Part shown: positions 23,021-35,089 of the stretch, piece after piece
How the letters are laid out: each line of letters opens with the position of its first letter
Position numbering within the stretch: position 1 is the first letter of the stretch
Source: Chamaecyparis obtusa
Taxonomy: Eukaryota; Streptophyta; Pinopsida; Cupressales; Cupressaceae
Reading direction: 5' to 3'
DNA length: 64,000 nt
Assembly: GCA_027943335.1 (NCBI GenBank)
Contig: BSBK01002051.1
Span: 167,001 to 231,000, forward strand
Program-made: the position numbers and the translations under genes
Notes under the pieces: model-generated
The model's database searches: none
Told to the model about the DNA's origin: nothing
What the model saw: only the letters and a program-made list of their open reading frames with translations

Positions 23021-23470
23021 CATATTCATTACCTGGTAACCTTGCATATATCTTATTACCAAATGATACATTGTACTAGAAATTATGTAAATGTATGACA
23101 TGTGCATGCTACCTAGTTGATAATACTGTCAAGCATATTAATTCTATTTTTTGCCACTATTTTTTGCAGCTGTGCAATGTGCCTGCAAGACTGTTTTGAT
23201 GTATTTTGTAGTCAGTGGCATGCACCAAATGACCTCGTAACATTGCATATATCATATTCATTACCTGGTAACCTTGCATATATCTTATTACCAAATGATA
23301 CATTATACTGGAAATGATGTAAATGTATGACATGTGCATGCTACCTGGTTGATAATACTGTCGAGCATATTATTTCTATTTTTTGGCACTATTTTTTGCA
23401 ACTGTGCAATGTGCCTGTAAGACTATTTTGATGTATTTTGTAGTTAGTGGCATGCACCAAATGATAATCT
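23021..23470. repeat. 232-bp tandem duplication in a SET-gene intron
   Basis: CATATTCATTACCTGGTAAC occurs at 23021 and 23253, and the following 215 bases repeat with few changes, including a TTTTTTGCA(G/A)CTGTGCAATG stretch and GTGGCATGCACCAAATGA. It lies in the intron that also received the 24123-30812 element. Confidence 0.92.
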
Positions 23471-24122
23471 TTCCTTTATAAAAGAGTTTATTAAGCATTG
23501 CACATGAGGTGATACCTAGTGACATCATTATATGAAATAAGATTTCTTCTTTTTAAATATTTGCATAACTTCATCAAGTTATAATTCAAATGAAGTAGCA
23601 AACCCTGTCATTGTGTCTCTTTTCCTATTGATTTTAATCTTCTTTTTACTGGCATTCTTCTTTTAAATTATATTTTAAATCAATTTTGGTTTATTTCATT
23701 TGGTTTGGTTTACTAAACTCTTCTTTCTCAACTTAGATATCCAATATTTGTTGGATATAATACATGCTTATGTTCTCAAACAAAATAATATATAAAGAAA
23801 TAGCTCCAGTATAGGCTTGTAAACATTTTATCATGAAGGATGTATTTGTTATGTAAAAATGACTATAGCACAACACAAGAACATGACTTTAGCAATACTA
23901 GCTAGAACATATGCGAATCATCTTTGTGGAATTATTCAAATAAGATAATTCTAGTTTGCAACATAAGTTGATAAGAGATGGAATGATGACACTTCAAGAG
24001 AAAATATGTTTGGTCAAAATAATATGGGACAATGACACTTAAAGTTAAGTTGAATTCTCAAGGAAATTTTTAACATAATATTCATCCACAAAGTAATGCT
24101 ATGCATTGCAGTGGTTGCTAAC

Positions 24123-25771
24123 TAAATAGGTGTGATTTGGAATCACCTCTATTTGTGTATGTGTGTGGGGAAATAAGATTAACTCCTAAATCCAAATTCC
24201 CAAAGGACAGATCCAATTTGATCAACCAAGAGGTTAATACATAATTGAATCAATCTATCAAGAATATGAAAGAAAGAATAAATCCTATACTTCCCTATAG
24301 TTGGATTAAGCTTGAAATTTAAAAAAATTGAAGTGCAAATACTAACCTTGAATTAGGGTAGATCTGGAAAATGCTGAATTCTGGCTTCTGTATGAACTTT
24401 TTGAAGATTCCATCACTTGTTTTGGACTAGAAATGCCAAGGTGGACAAAACCCAGAAATCTTTTCTCCAAATTCACATAGGTCGACTTTGACCTTTTAAA
24501 AGGTCAAAGACCACATTATTTATTTGAAGTCTGATTCCGATTCTGTTCACAGATCCTAAAAGATTTCTAAAAAAGGTATCTAGATTCACTCTCAGATCTG
24601 AGATTCCACACCTGTACCTACAAGAAAAATGGTTTTATTGTTTGTTTGGGGGGTTTGCCTTGGTCAAACCCCGATTTGGAATCAACCTTAATATTGAAAT
24701 TGAAAATAGGAGAATGCTAGCAAGTAGTAGAAATGAATATAACAATGAAGCTATGCAATTCAATAGATATGCTAATATATTTGGAATGTAATCAAATATA
24801 TTGATATGAAAGCTTGAACCTAACTTTATCAAACCTCCATGATTGTATGCTTGAAATCCACCTTGAGGAAACAACGATATGGATCTTGAAGATGAACAAA
24901 GGATCTTGAAGGAAGATCACACCACCATGGTGGCCAGATCTAGGGTTTGAATGATAGATATTGAATGCTTGAGCTAAATCCCTTCAATAGCTTGAATGCT
25001 TAAATCCTTGATCTTCAATGGAGAACTTGGATGAAGAAGAAGACTTGAATACTTGAATGAATTCTTTCTTGATCACCTTGAGAGCTTGAGCATGAAAACT
25101 TGATGAGAATGTAAGATGAGATATGAAAATGAGAGAGGAAGGCCTCCTTTTATAGTGATCTAGGGCACACTCCTCTAGATGGGCCACCTTGAAGAATTAA
25201 ATCCCAATTAGGTCCTCACCTTTAGAAAATATATCTTGATTAAATACCATTAAAGGATTTACCATTTCGGAGCCCGAAATAGCCAACTCGGAAGTGGGAA
25301 AATAACTTTCCTGAAAGCCAAATGAGAGGGAATTGAAACTTTAAATTTCTAGCAGGAAGAGGTCAAGGTTGAGGCTGACCCTAACCTAGTCAGGGTCGTG
25401 GTTGACATTGACCTCAAACCCTAACTTTGTCAGGATTTGCAAAAAAGGTTCCCAAAGATGCTAGAAACTTGGAAACTGATGTTAGATCAGGACCCAATGT
25501 CAGGAATAGACATAAAATCCTTGGAATGATATGATGAAGGACTAGGAGGTCTCATTTCTAAACCCTACCTAGAAAATAGAGCCATGGAAAGAGGAAAATT
25601 AGGAAAGTCCTTAAGAACTTAACTCTAATTTCAGCTAGAATGAAGAAATCAAGTGGAGAGAAGAAGTGGAAGACAAGGGAGAATGAAAAGATGCCAATCA
25701 TGACCCTAAACCACTTACTCAGAGGGCGAAATGCTCTTAACATGGAAGTGCTTCCATTTTAAGATGATACA
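24123..25771 (-). repeat. Left (3') LTR of the gag-only element
   Basis: Starts TAAATAGGTGTGATTTGG (the TG of the partner is TA here) and ends AAGATGATACA. On the minus strand a purine-rich tract adjoins its inner edge (AAAGTGAGGGCTTAA, 25772-25786), a plausible polypurine tract. Contains inverted-repeat words GGTCGACTTTGACC and AGGTCAAAG. Confidence 0.9.
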
Positions 25772-26299
25772 TTAAGCCCTCACTTTAGCAAGAGTATGGA
25801 TTCAATGCAAACTCTTGGTAAAGGAGAAGAGATAAGAGATCCCAGTGGATTCAAAATGAGATAAAATAACACTTAGCTGAAGACACAAGCCCCCAGACCA
25901 AGTATTCTAACTCAACATACATACATGAGAGTATACAAAAGAACAAGGGTTAGTAATAAACAACCCAAATCAATTAGCATAAGAAACCTTGCTAAGAAAT
26001 ATTTCTCATACCAATATCATATTTGGAAAGCTATCATAATAGACTAAATGATTTCATAAGAAAGAAAAGAGAAAAACTATAGACAACATAACTTCATGAT
26101 CCAGTCCTACTAGCATGAAAGAAAAAAGAGAGAAAAGAGAAAGTGATTATCTCACCTGGTAAGGTGCCCACCTTATCGTGAATCACCCTAGAGGGAGAGC
26201 CCAACAGGTTCACCCATAAACTATGCTTGCAATTGTAATGCATCTTCTAATAGCTTCTATAATACCCATAGATCCACCTTCTTGTATCACTATGAATAT

Positions 26300-26640
26300 A
26301 AAATGCGTGTCTTCTCAGGATTTAGCAACTTATGTGTGTTACCTTTGAAAGATTTAGCATATAGGTGTGTGTCTTTTCAGGATTTAGCAACTTATGTGCA
26401 TTACCTTCCAAGATTTAGCATATTTGAAATTTGGAAATGTGTGTCCCTTTAGGATTTAGCAACTTATGTGAATTACCTTCAGAGGATTTAGCATATTGAA
26501 ATATTTGAAAAATGTGTGTCTCCTCAGGATTTAGCAACTTATGTGCATTACCTTTAGAAGATTTAGCATATAAATGCATGTCTTTTCAAGATTTAGCAAC
26601 TTATGTGTGTTACCTTCCAAGATTTAGCATATAAAAATAA
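26300..26640. repeat. Five imperfect GGATTTAGCAACTTATGTG repeats
   Basis: Inside the gag-only element the pair ATTTAGCAACTTATGTG(T/C)...TTACCTT and GATTTAGCATAT recurs five times at intervals of about 62-80 bases. Each unit is preceded by a GTGTCTTTTCAGG-like word. The function is unknown; packaging or splicing signals are possible but unproven. Confidence 0.8.
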
Positions 26641-27989
26641 AAAACTATAGTACAAGGGAGGCCCTATATATGCCCCCCTCCTTAATATGGCAAAAACATA
26701 CTATTTTGTCATGTTAAGGAAAGAAAGAACAAGGATAAAGCCTTCTATAGCATCAAGACAATATCCATAGACAACACTCAGTCCAATGCCAAGAAGGTCA
26801 TAGCTCCTATGAGGCCATGGAAGAGATGAATTTAAAAGATATCATGCAAGAAGTGAAAAGGAACTAACCCTTAATGAGAGATAGCACACTATTCAGTTTC
26901 CAAGGTAAGAGATGTATCAACCATAGAAACCCAATGCCAAACAACAAAGAAGGTTTGCATAAAGGACATAGGTCCGCAAATGCAAACCATAATTTTCATG
27001 TACGATTGGATATCACATAGTAGATAGATACTGCTTAACCAAGGAAAGAGGTGAATCCCTAGAAAAGAAGAGAATACCGGATGAAATAACAATGCATAGA
27101 TTTTGAATAAGATAGAAAAATATACCAAGCCTCCAAGGCTAAAGTACTTCTACCAAACTCACAACCTATATTTGTGACTCCATGTGTGAATGTTTGAAGA
27201 TAGAAAAGAAGGATAAGGCATCCTTGCCCCCCAAGTGTAGAAACAAAGATGGAAGAGGATACCTACTTCACAAAGCAAGGAGATATCCTGCTTACAACAA
27301 TGTATAGTATATCCTTAGCGACAGATATTGACCCCTACATCCAAGAGTATAGATAATTGTGAAAAGGATATGTCACTTACGGAAAAGGACCCTCAATGGA
27401 AAAGATCTTATCACCAAGACCTCTATCAAAGAAGAGTGCATTTAGAGAAGATATCATCTTTCAATTCGCGGGAACAAAGATTCAATCATCAAGCCACCGG
27501 TGAAGAAGAGCAAGAGGAATCTTTCGAATGAGGAAAACAACTCTAACACTAAAGCAAGGGTGAGAGTTTATAAAGAACATAATTTTCAACATAGAGAAGA
27601 AGTGATGACCTAAGTCAACAAATTCTCATATAAGAAGGTTATCCATAGTCAAAAAAAAAAAACTATCAATATGATGAAATAATATTGCAATATAAACAAA
27701 TACCACTAAGCTAAGGAAAGCAGTTCCCTTAGAAAAAGAGAAGGAATAACCTTGCCCCCCCAAGGGATGAAAGACAAGGGATATTTTTACAAAACACATG
27801 TCCTAGAAAATATTTCCTAAGAAGAAAATATAATTCCTAGGAATGGATAAAAAGATCATGCAAGACTATGGAAGAAGGAAACATAAAGAATACCAATTAA
27901 ATCTTAATAAAAAGACCTAATGGATCCTAAAAGACTGGATAAAATTATGCCTCTTGCCCCCCAGTCATGAGACAAGAGGAGAGGAATAT

Positions 27990-29027
27990 TTACTCCAGCT
28001 CTAATAGAGGGGAATCCTCTATATCAAAATTATGAAGAAGTTGTAAGACGATGTGAGAAAAAGGTATAATACCATGTGCAGTCCTATCCCTAACATGTAA
28101 TTTGAAGTTATTACAATTAGCAAGCAAATGAGTATTACGATAGTGGAAAGGACACTTAAATTTGTACAAAGCATCAATAGGCATAGGTCTAAATCTTTCC
28201 TTCTTAGAATTCATTAACTCCACATATACTATCTTAGCAATTTCTTGACGAGTGTTAGGATTATCCATTAGAGATGTAGAAAGATGAGCATTAAGGGGAG
28301 GATGAAGATCCAAACCACTTAACTTGACTTGAGATTTAGAAGTTCCAACACCACTCATATCCATTTTAGGAGGTATATTAATGGGAAATTTAATACCATG
28401 TTCATTAACTCCTAACCCTAAACCTTTATAGCCTTGTTTATTCACCATATTATATCCAGTAGTGTACATATCATGCAAAGCTTCTACAGGAGGTGATTGT
28501 TTATCATGTTCATGAGTAAAGGCTATATAAGGTGGGATAATAGGTTTGAAAGAATTTTCTTTATCCTTTCCTTGAATATCATCCTGAACAAGAGGAGGAG
28601 GTAAATCAAAGAAATCTTGCACATCCGCATCCTGCACTATAGCTTGAATCCCATCATAAGTACTGGAAGAGCGAGGATTAATAGATGGAGAATTAGGTAT
28701 CAGAATAGGAAGATTAGGATGAAGAGTAGGATTAATAGGAGTAGGATCAAGATTAGGAAGATTAGGAGATGGTGGATCATCTACCAAATTCTTCACATAA
28801 TCCAAAAGATGAATAAGGCTACCACATAAATCCCTAAGAAAAGTTTTAAATGTAGGTAGACTAGTATCAGTCAACTTCACAAAAGCATAAGCAAGAGCAA
28901 AGTGAAGGGTCATCAATGTTATGAAATGAATAATACCCTCATAAACATCATATGAATTATAAATAGATGCTAGAAGAAGAGTAATAACAAACATGATTAT
29001 GCACCAAAACATCTTAACAATCTTCAT
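27990..29027 (-). CDS. Gag-like protein with N-terminal membrane segments
   Basis: I start at the ATG at 29027 because the frame upstream reads through the primer site and LTR. The product is 345 residues. Residues 1-50 hold two strongly hydrophobic segments (MFWCIIMFVITLLLASIY and GIIHFITLMTLHFALAYAFV). Next comes a proline-rich region (NLPNLDPTPINPTLHPNLP). A G-patch-like stretch follows (GYNMVNKQGYKGLGLG, about 195-210), then CPFHYRNTHLLANCNNF, a C-H-H-C motif like those that end many Ty3/gypsy gags. The frame is intact. A gag with two membrane segments is unusual. It may be a captured exon fused to a gag remnant. No polymerase follows. Confidence 0.6.
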   Translation of the reverse strand: MKIVKMFWCIIMFVITLLLASIYNSYDVYEGIIHFITLMTLHFALAYAFVKLTDTSLPTFKTFLRDLCGSLIHLLDYVKNLVDDPPSPNLPNLDPTPINPTLHPNLPILIPNSPSINPRSSSTYDGIQAIVQDADVQDFFDLPPPLVQDDIQGKDKENSFKPIIPPYIAFTHEHDKQSPPVEALHDMYTTGYNMVNKQGYKGLGLGVNEHGIKFPINIPPKMDMSGVGTSKSQVKLSGLDLHPPLNAHLSTSLMDNPNTRQEIAKIVYVELMNSKKERFRPMPIDALYKFKCPFHYRNTHLLANCNNFKLHVRDRTAHGIIPFSHIVLQLLHNFDIEDSPLLELE

Positions 29028-29144
29028 GATAAAAATGCAAGAAATATTTTTTTGTATTTTATTCAATATATAGATTTTTTTGAATTTTTGAAGTATAGAT
29101 GCAAGAGAAAAATGTAAATCTAACACCAAAAAGAAAGAGAGTAA

Positions 29145-29161
29145 GCTAATCGGGTTCACCA
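29145..29161 (-). other. Probable primer binding site of the gag-only element
   Basis: On the minus strand, three bases from the LTR, the sequence reads TGGTGAACCCGATTAGC. It begins TGG like a tRNA 3'-end complement but is not the initiator-Met site used by the other elements here. I cannot assign the tRNA. Confidence 0.5.
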
Positions 29162-29164
29162 AAA

Positions 29165-30812
29165 TGAATAGGTGTGATTTGGAATCACCTCTATTTGTGT
29201 ATGTGTGTGGGGAAAATGTAAGATTCACTCCTAAATCCAAATTCCCAAAGGAGCGATCCAATTTGATCAACCAAGAGGTTAATACACAATTGAATCAATC
29301 TATGAAGAATATGAAAGAAATAATAAATCGTATACTTCCCTATAGTTGGATTAAGCTTGAAATCTGAAATAATTGAAGTGCAAATACTAACCTTGAATTA
29401 GGGCAGATCTGGAAAATGCTGAATTCTATCTTCTGTATGAACTTTCTGAAGATTCCATCACTTGTTTTGGACTGGAAATGCCGAGGTGGACAAAACCCAA
29501 AAATATTTTCTCCAAATTCACACAGGTCGACTTTGACCTTTTAGAAGGTCAAAGACCACAATATTTATTTGAAGTCTGATTCTGATTGTTGCTAGATCCT
29601 GAAAGATTGTCGAAAATGGTATCTAAATTCACTCTCAGATCTGAGATTCCACACCTCTACCTACAATAAAAATGGTTTTGTTATTTTTTTGGGGGGTTTG
29701 CCTTGGTCAAACCCCGGTTTGGAATCAACCTTAATATTGAAATTGAAAATAGGAGAATGCTAGCAAGTAGTAGAAATGAATATAACAATGAAGCTATGCA
29801 ATTCAATAGATATCCTAATGTATTTGGAATGTAATCAAATATATTGATATGAAAGCTTGAACCTAACTTTATCAAACCTCCATGATTGTATGCTTGAAAT
29901 CCACCTTGAGGAAACAATGATATGGATCTTGAAGATGAACAAAGGATCTTGAAGGAAGATCACAATACCATGGTGGCTAGATCTAGGGTTTGAATGATAG
30001 ATCTTGAATGCTTGAGCTAAATCCCTTCAATAGATTGAATGCTTAAATCCTTGATCTTCAATGGAGAACTTGGATGAAGAAGAAGACTTGAATACTTGAA
30101 TTAATGCTTGCTTGATCACCTTGAGAGCTTGAGCATGAAACTTGATGAGAATGTGAGATGAGATATGAAAATGAGAGAGGAAGGCCTCCTTTTATAGTGA
30201 TCTAGGGCACACTCCTCTAGATGGGCCACCTTGAAGAATTAAATCCCAACTAGGTCCTCACCTTTAGAAAATGTACCTTGATTAAATACCATTAAAGGAT
30301 TTACCCTTTCGGAGCCCGAAACAGCCGACCCGAAAGTGGGAAAATAACTTTCCCGAAAGCCAAATGAGTGGGAATTGAAACTTTGAATTTTTGGTAGGAA
30401 GAGGTCAAGGTCGAGGTTGACCCTGACCTAGTCAGGGTTAAGGTCGACATTGACCTCAAACCCTAACTTTGTTAGGATATGCAGAAAAGGTTCTCGGAGA
30501 TGCTAGAAACTTGGAAATTGATCTCAGATTAGGACCCAGTGTCAGGAAGAGACAAAAAATCCTTGGAATGATATGATGAAGGACTAGGAGGTCTCATTTA
30601 TAAAACCTACCTAGAAAATAGAGCCATGGAAAGAGGAAAATTAGGAAAGTCCTTGAGAACTTAACCCTAATTTCAGCTAGAATGAAGAAATCAAGTGCAG
30701 AGAAGAAGTGGAAGACAAGGGAGAATGCAAAGTTGCCAATCATGACCCTAAACCACTTACTTAGAGGGTAAAACCTCTTAACATTGAAGTTCTTCCATTT
30801 TAAGATGATACA
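29165..30812 (-). repeat. Right (5') LTR of the gag-only element
   Basis: Starts TGAATAGGTGTGATTTGG and ends AAGATGATACA, then CTAAC. It matches the left LTR over its full length with scattered single-base differences, many of them transitions. Confidence 0.92.
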
Positions 30813-31287
30813 CTAACTATGATTGTCTAGAAGATTTAGTTGTATTCAAGACTTTGTTTTTTGAACTTTTGGCTGATGATGCAAGCTCTAATCGACAGGT
30901 TGATGCAACTAAGCATGGTGCGTTAGCAAGATTTATAAATCATTCATGTGAGGTAAGTACTAAAAGTTGGTATTGAGTTGGTTTTCCTTTTTCTTGAATT
31001 CTTGTATGGTGAACTAGACTAGTGGTTTACATTTATATGATTCAAGTTTATGGCTAGCCATGACCATAACAATTTTTTATTGAATTTTTGTTGTTTTAGC
31101 CAAACTTCTACACAAAAATTATAACTATGGAGGGCCATAAGAAAATATTCATTTATGCAAAGAGGCTTATATCTGTAGGTGAAGAGATAACATATAATTA
31201 TAAATTTCCACTTGAAGATAAGAAGATTCCTTGCAATTGTGGCTCAAAAAGGTGAAACATTTTTTCTCTACATAACTATCATATATA

Positions 31288-32744
31288 TGTTAGAATAACT
31301 AAGAGCGGGGTGAATCAGTTATCCACTGTCCTAATTCAAAATGTATAATCCAAAAACAAATTACTTAAGATTATGTTGCTCGGTAACTTAAAATACTATA
31401 CTGTCTGTGCCTTTACCAATTACCAGTCAATAACATATAATGATTACCGATCAAATCTAATATGAAACATGTAAACTATGACATCAAACAAATATCAAAA
31501 TCAACACATAATACAAGAGATTTAATGTGGAAATCCTATCAAGGGAAAAACCACTTGGGACCGGCAACCCAAATATTATTCACTCTTCTGAAGTGAGGTC
31601 GGTGAAGACCCAACCCTGTTAAAGGTTACAAACATACTGTTAGGTGTGACCTTGCTAGAGGATTTTAGACAACTGTTATCATCTAGCTAGCATTCACTAT
31701 GGGGTTGACAGGATAACAATGTTCATTCTATGAATGATGTATCATAAAAGACTTTCCTAGTCCACTCGGTTAAGAGATTTGACTATATACAATGGTTAAA
31801 ATGTAACAATAGGTGATCTACCTTAATAAAACTTCAATTGCAGATGTACAGATCAATGTTAAGATCATTCAAATCCCGTGATCATTATAACAATTCTATT
31901 TCAATCAATTTCCATTAACTTACTATTGCTCGGTAATAGCTTTCTAACTCTTGGTAAATTCTTCAGTTTAGTTCTCCTTAACCAGTTTGATCAGGCATGC
32001 ATGAAAACTTCTTCACACAATAATTTTGTAGTCTCCTTTTGGCATACATTTCATTATGAAACTCTAGTCTCTTAAATAGACAATTAAACCATTTTCTTCT
32101 CCTCCATTAGATTTTGCCGCTTAAACCTTGCTTGGCTAATGTGTCAATAACACATTTAATTTTCATCCTTTAGATCTTTCTTGAATTTTGTTAGTCATCG
32201 ATCTTTGTAAAAAACTTTATCTCCATCTCCTATCTAGAGGTACTTTCTAGCTCATCAATCCTTATCAGCTAAACTAATCATTTAGTTCCTTTGTCCTATT
32301 TGGTTAACAAAGAAATGTGTCAGTGAACACAAGCTCAATTTATACTGTGCTTGGTATACACTACACTACTCTGTGTATACTATGATGCTTCATCAACTAA
32401 CAACACTTGCTTGTGTCTTTCGGCTTTTTTCCTCATCAAAGATGAATGCAACATAATCAAGTCAATAACATAAGGTCATAGACTCATCAATAGGTTACCC
32501 AATGTATTACTTATCCTCATGTGTCATATCCATCTTCCTCATGTATATATATTTGTTCTTCATCTCTTTCACTCCTTTTCTATAGATGTTTAGGTATAGT
32601 AACTTACAAGATAAGTGTTGTTAAACTAGTTGACATCAATGACAACATAATACTGATTTAATCATCTTACATATCTAATCAATCAACTCAATGATGTTAA
32701 ATCATAGATCTTTAATTAGGTTCTAAATCAGTTGTAGTTCATCA
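31288..32744 (-). repeat. Left (3') LTR of copia 2
   Basis: Begins TGTTAGAATAACTAAGAG and ends GTTGTAGTTCATCA. It is slightly shorter than its partner; one clear gap is a run of about 30 bases containing TTGTTGATTTTTTTG near 38300, absent here. Confidence 0.95.
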
Positions 32745-32756
32745 ATCTCTCCCTTT
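32745..32756 (-). other. Polypurine tract of copia 2
   Basis: On the minus strand AAAGGGAGAGAT directly precedes the 3' LTR, the usual primer for plus-strand DNA synthesis. Confidence 0.8.
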
Positions 32757-33293
32757 GGCATTTATGGCAACTCAAGTAATATGAAATATACCATACACAT
32801 ACCAAACATGTATTCTACAACTTTGCCCACAAATGTTGTAACTCGATACAAGTTCTCCCTAGCTTAATATGTTTAATCACTACATTACATAAAAGCATTT
32901 ACAAGTGTAGACTAGGTTTTGCAGATGTGATCTTTTCGGCTCTTCAGTTTTTATATTCCTGCTATGTTCTAATCTTCAATACTCTCCCTTGCATTCATAT
33001 TATCTCTCCCTTAGATAGATGTTTCGGTGTTCTCATCAGTTCATATTGTTTCATATTGTTTATCTCTCCCTTTGACAACAATGCCAAAGAAAAAAATAAA
33101 CACACTGATGTATAGTAGCCATGTAACTCTCTGTTTTCCGGTGCATTTTCTGTATCTATGTATACTAATATGCCAATATATTCTAGTTCTTCAAACTTTT
33201 CACAACCTTAGACATGATCTAAAGTGTGAACTATGCTACATCAACATGAATGGTCTTCTGATAAGATTGGGCTAATGCAATATCCAGATCACA

Positions 33294-34930
33294 TTAGTGA
33301 CCGATAGATAGGGGATGGACCCCAAGTCTAGTCCTTAAGTATTCAAATGTATCCTTCGGTAGAGGCTTTTTAAATATGTCTACAAGTTGTTCTTTTGATG
33401 TAACAAATTCTAGCTTCACTTGCTTCTCCTGTACTTGTTCTCTTAAGTAGTGATACTTAATAGATATATGCTTTGTCTTAGAGTGCATCACTAGATTCTT
33501 TGAAATATTAATGGTACTAGTGTTGTCACAATATATAATCATTGGCTCAGTGATTACCTCATTCATACCTTCCGACCCTTTCTTAATATATGCAATGTTT
33601 GACAAATTTGTAGCAACATCAACATACTCTTCTTCCGCTCTAGACTGAGAAATGCAAGCCTATTTTTTACTTGTCCATGTAACAAGTCTTTCACCAAAGA
33701 AAAATGCTCCTCCGGTGGTACTTTTTCTGTCATCCACATTTCTAGCCCAATTAGCATCAGTATAGACCTTCAGTTCAAATTTGCCTTCCTTAGGATACCA
33801 TAATCCATAGTCTTCAGTCTCTTTTAGGTATCTTAAGATTCTTTTTGTAGCAACCATGTGTGATTCTCTAGGGTTTGTAGAAAATCTAGTAACAATTCCC
33901 ACAACATGTGCTATGTCTAGTCTACTATGAACTACATACGTTAATTTACCAATCATAGATCGGTACAATGTCTGGTTTACCTCTATATTTCCATCTTCTT
34001 TAGCCAGTTTACATCTAGTAGCCATCGGTGTTCCCACAAGTTTAGCATCTTCCATTCCAAATGTCTTCAATACTTCCTTTATATATTTAGATTGTGTGAT
34101 GAATATCCCATCATTCTATTGAATCACTTGTAAGCCTAGAAAGAACTTAATCCCTCCAAACATAGACATTTCAAACTCTTTTCTCATCTCATTAGAAAAA
34201 GATTTACATAAGTGATCTTGACCTCCAAAATTAATATCATCCACAAATATTTCAGCAATCAAGATAGTATCATTAAAATTTCCTTTCATGTATAGATTAT
34301 TGTTCTAACTAGTTCTAACAAATCCAATACTTAATAATTAGCTATGCAGCCTCTCATACCAGGCTCTCAGTGCTTGCTTCAAACCATATAAATATTTATG
34401 TAATCTACATACAATTTTTTTGTTTTCTGGATCAACGAACCCTTCTGGTTGTTCTATGTAGACTTCTTCTTCAAGTATTCCATTCAAAAATGTTGACTTA
34501 ACATCCATTTGGTAAAATTTGAAATTTTTGTATGCAACATATGCAAGTAACATTATAAATCCTTCTAATCTAGCAATAGGTGCAAATGTTTCACCATATT
34601 CAATTCCTTCCTCTTGTGCATATCCCTTGCATACTAATCTAGCTTTATTTCTTGTTATCTCTCCATTTTTATTCAGTTTGTTTCTAAATATCCAGTTAGT
34701 ACCGATAACATTCTTATCCTTAGGTCCGGGTACTAAGGTCCAAGTTTTTTTCTTCTCTATCTATTCTATTTCCTCTTTCATTTCATTAACCCATTCATCA
34801 TTTTCTAATGCAACTTTTACATTCTTTGGTTCAAATTCGCAAACTAGACATGTACCTTGTCTTGTCTTACTCTTTTTCATCATGCCAACTTGTTTGTCTC
34901 CAATAATTTGTATCTCAGGATGATGTCTCC
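33294..34930 (-). pseudogene. copia 2 reverse transcriptase and RNase H
   Basis: RT blocks are [27 protein letters not shown] and [21 protein letters not shown] (34553-34338), then FVDD in IAEIFVDDINFGGQDH near 34240. The RNase H part follows in KTFGMEDAKLVGTPMATRC and VYTDANWARNVDDRKSTTGG (33760-34070), with YCDNTSTINISKNLVMHSKT and HYLREQVQ (33294-33605). The catalytic Asp residues of YTDANWA and YCDN are present. Several stops and shifts divide the frames, for example at 34338 and between 33757 and 33605. Confidence 0.88.
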
Positions 34931-35089
34931 TGACAAATCTTGCCATTACTTGGTCTCTTCTTTCTTGTTCATCCTGGGTCATCACAGTTTGAGGCTTCAG
35001 TAGATACTCTAGTTGTTCAATGTAAGTGAATCTACTGTAGTCTTCCAATTCCTTTCTTCTTTCCTCTGCATTCTTATCATCAAACTCAT

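Larger units (their letters stand above)
24123..30812 (-). mobile_element. Complete gag-only (LARD-like) LTR retrotransposon, duplication CTAAC
   Basis: Two nearly identical LTRs of about 1.65 kb flank a 3.4-kb interior. The five-base target duplication CTAAC lies at 24118-24122 and 30813-30817. The interior has a primer-site-like motif next to the right LTR and one gag-like frame on the minus strand. The remaining 2.2 kb is A-rich, with no protease, RT, RNase H or integrase visible, so the element must rely on another family for movement. It sits in the intron between SET-gene exons 3 and 4. Confidence 0.9.
21898..31251 (+). pseudogene. ATXR7-type (SET1-class) histone methyltransferase, C-terminal exons, decayed
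   Basis: Five exons: 21898-22331, 22421-22543, 22762-22842, 30899-30952 and 31100-31251. Every junction has AG before and GT after, and phase is kept. The first carries DGCACSSISGWAWHKW, the pre-SET-proximal block of plant ATXR7. The next read [33 protein letters not shown], then ARFINHSCEPN and [13 protein letters not shown] with PCNCGSKR. Family members methylate histone H3 lysine 4. Stops are TAG 22023, TGA 22179 and TGA 22535; the last sits where the family has Arg (CGA). The post-SET cysteine after NHSCEPN is replaced by Phe. The last expected exon (CRGSLN-like) was not found past the copia insertion. Two retrotransposons fill the third and last introns. Introns are kept, so this is not a processed copy. 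Confidence 0.88.

Noticed and set aside
23117..23339. Paired frames on both strands in the 232-bp duplication
   Set aside because: They are produced by the duplication and lie in an intron; there is no coding signal.
34519..34923. Plus-strand 134-codon frame and similar plus-strand frames over the retrotransposons
   Set aside because: They are antisense to clear copia and gypsy domains and show no motif of their own.
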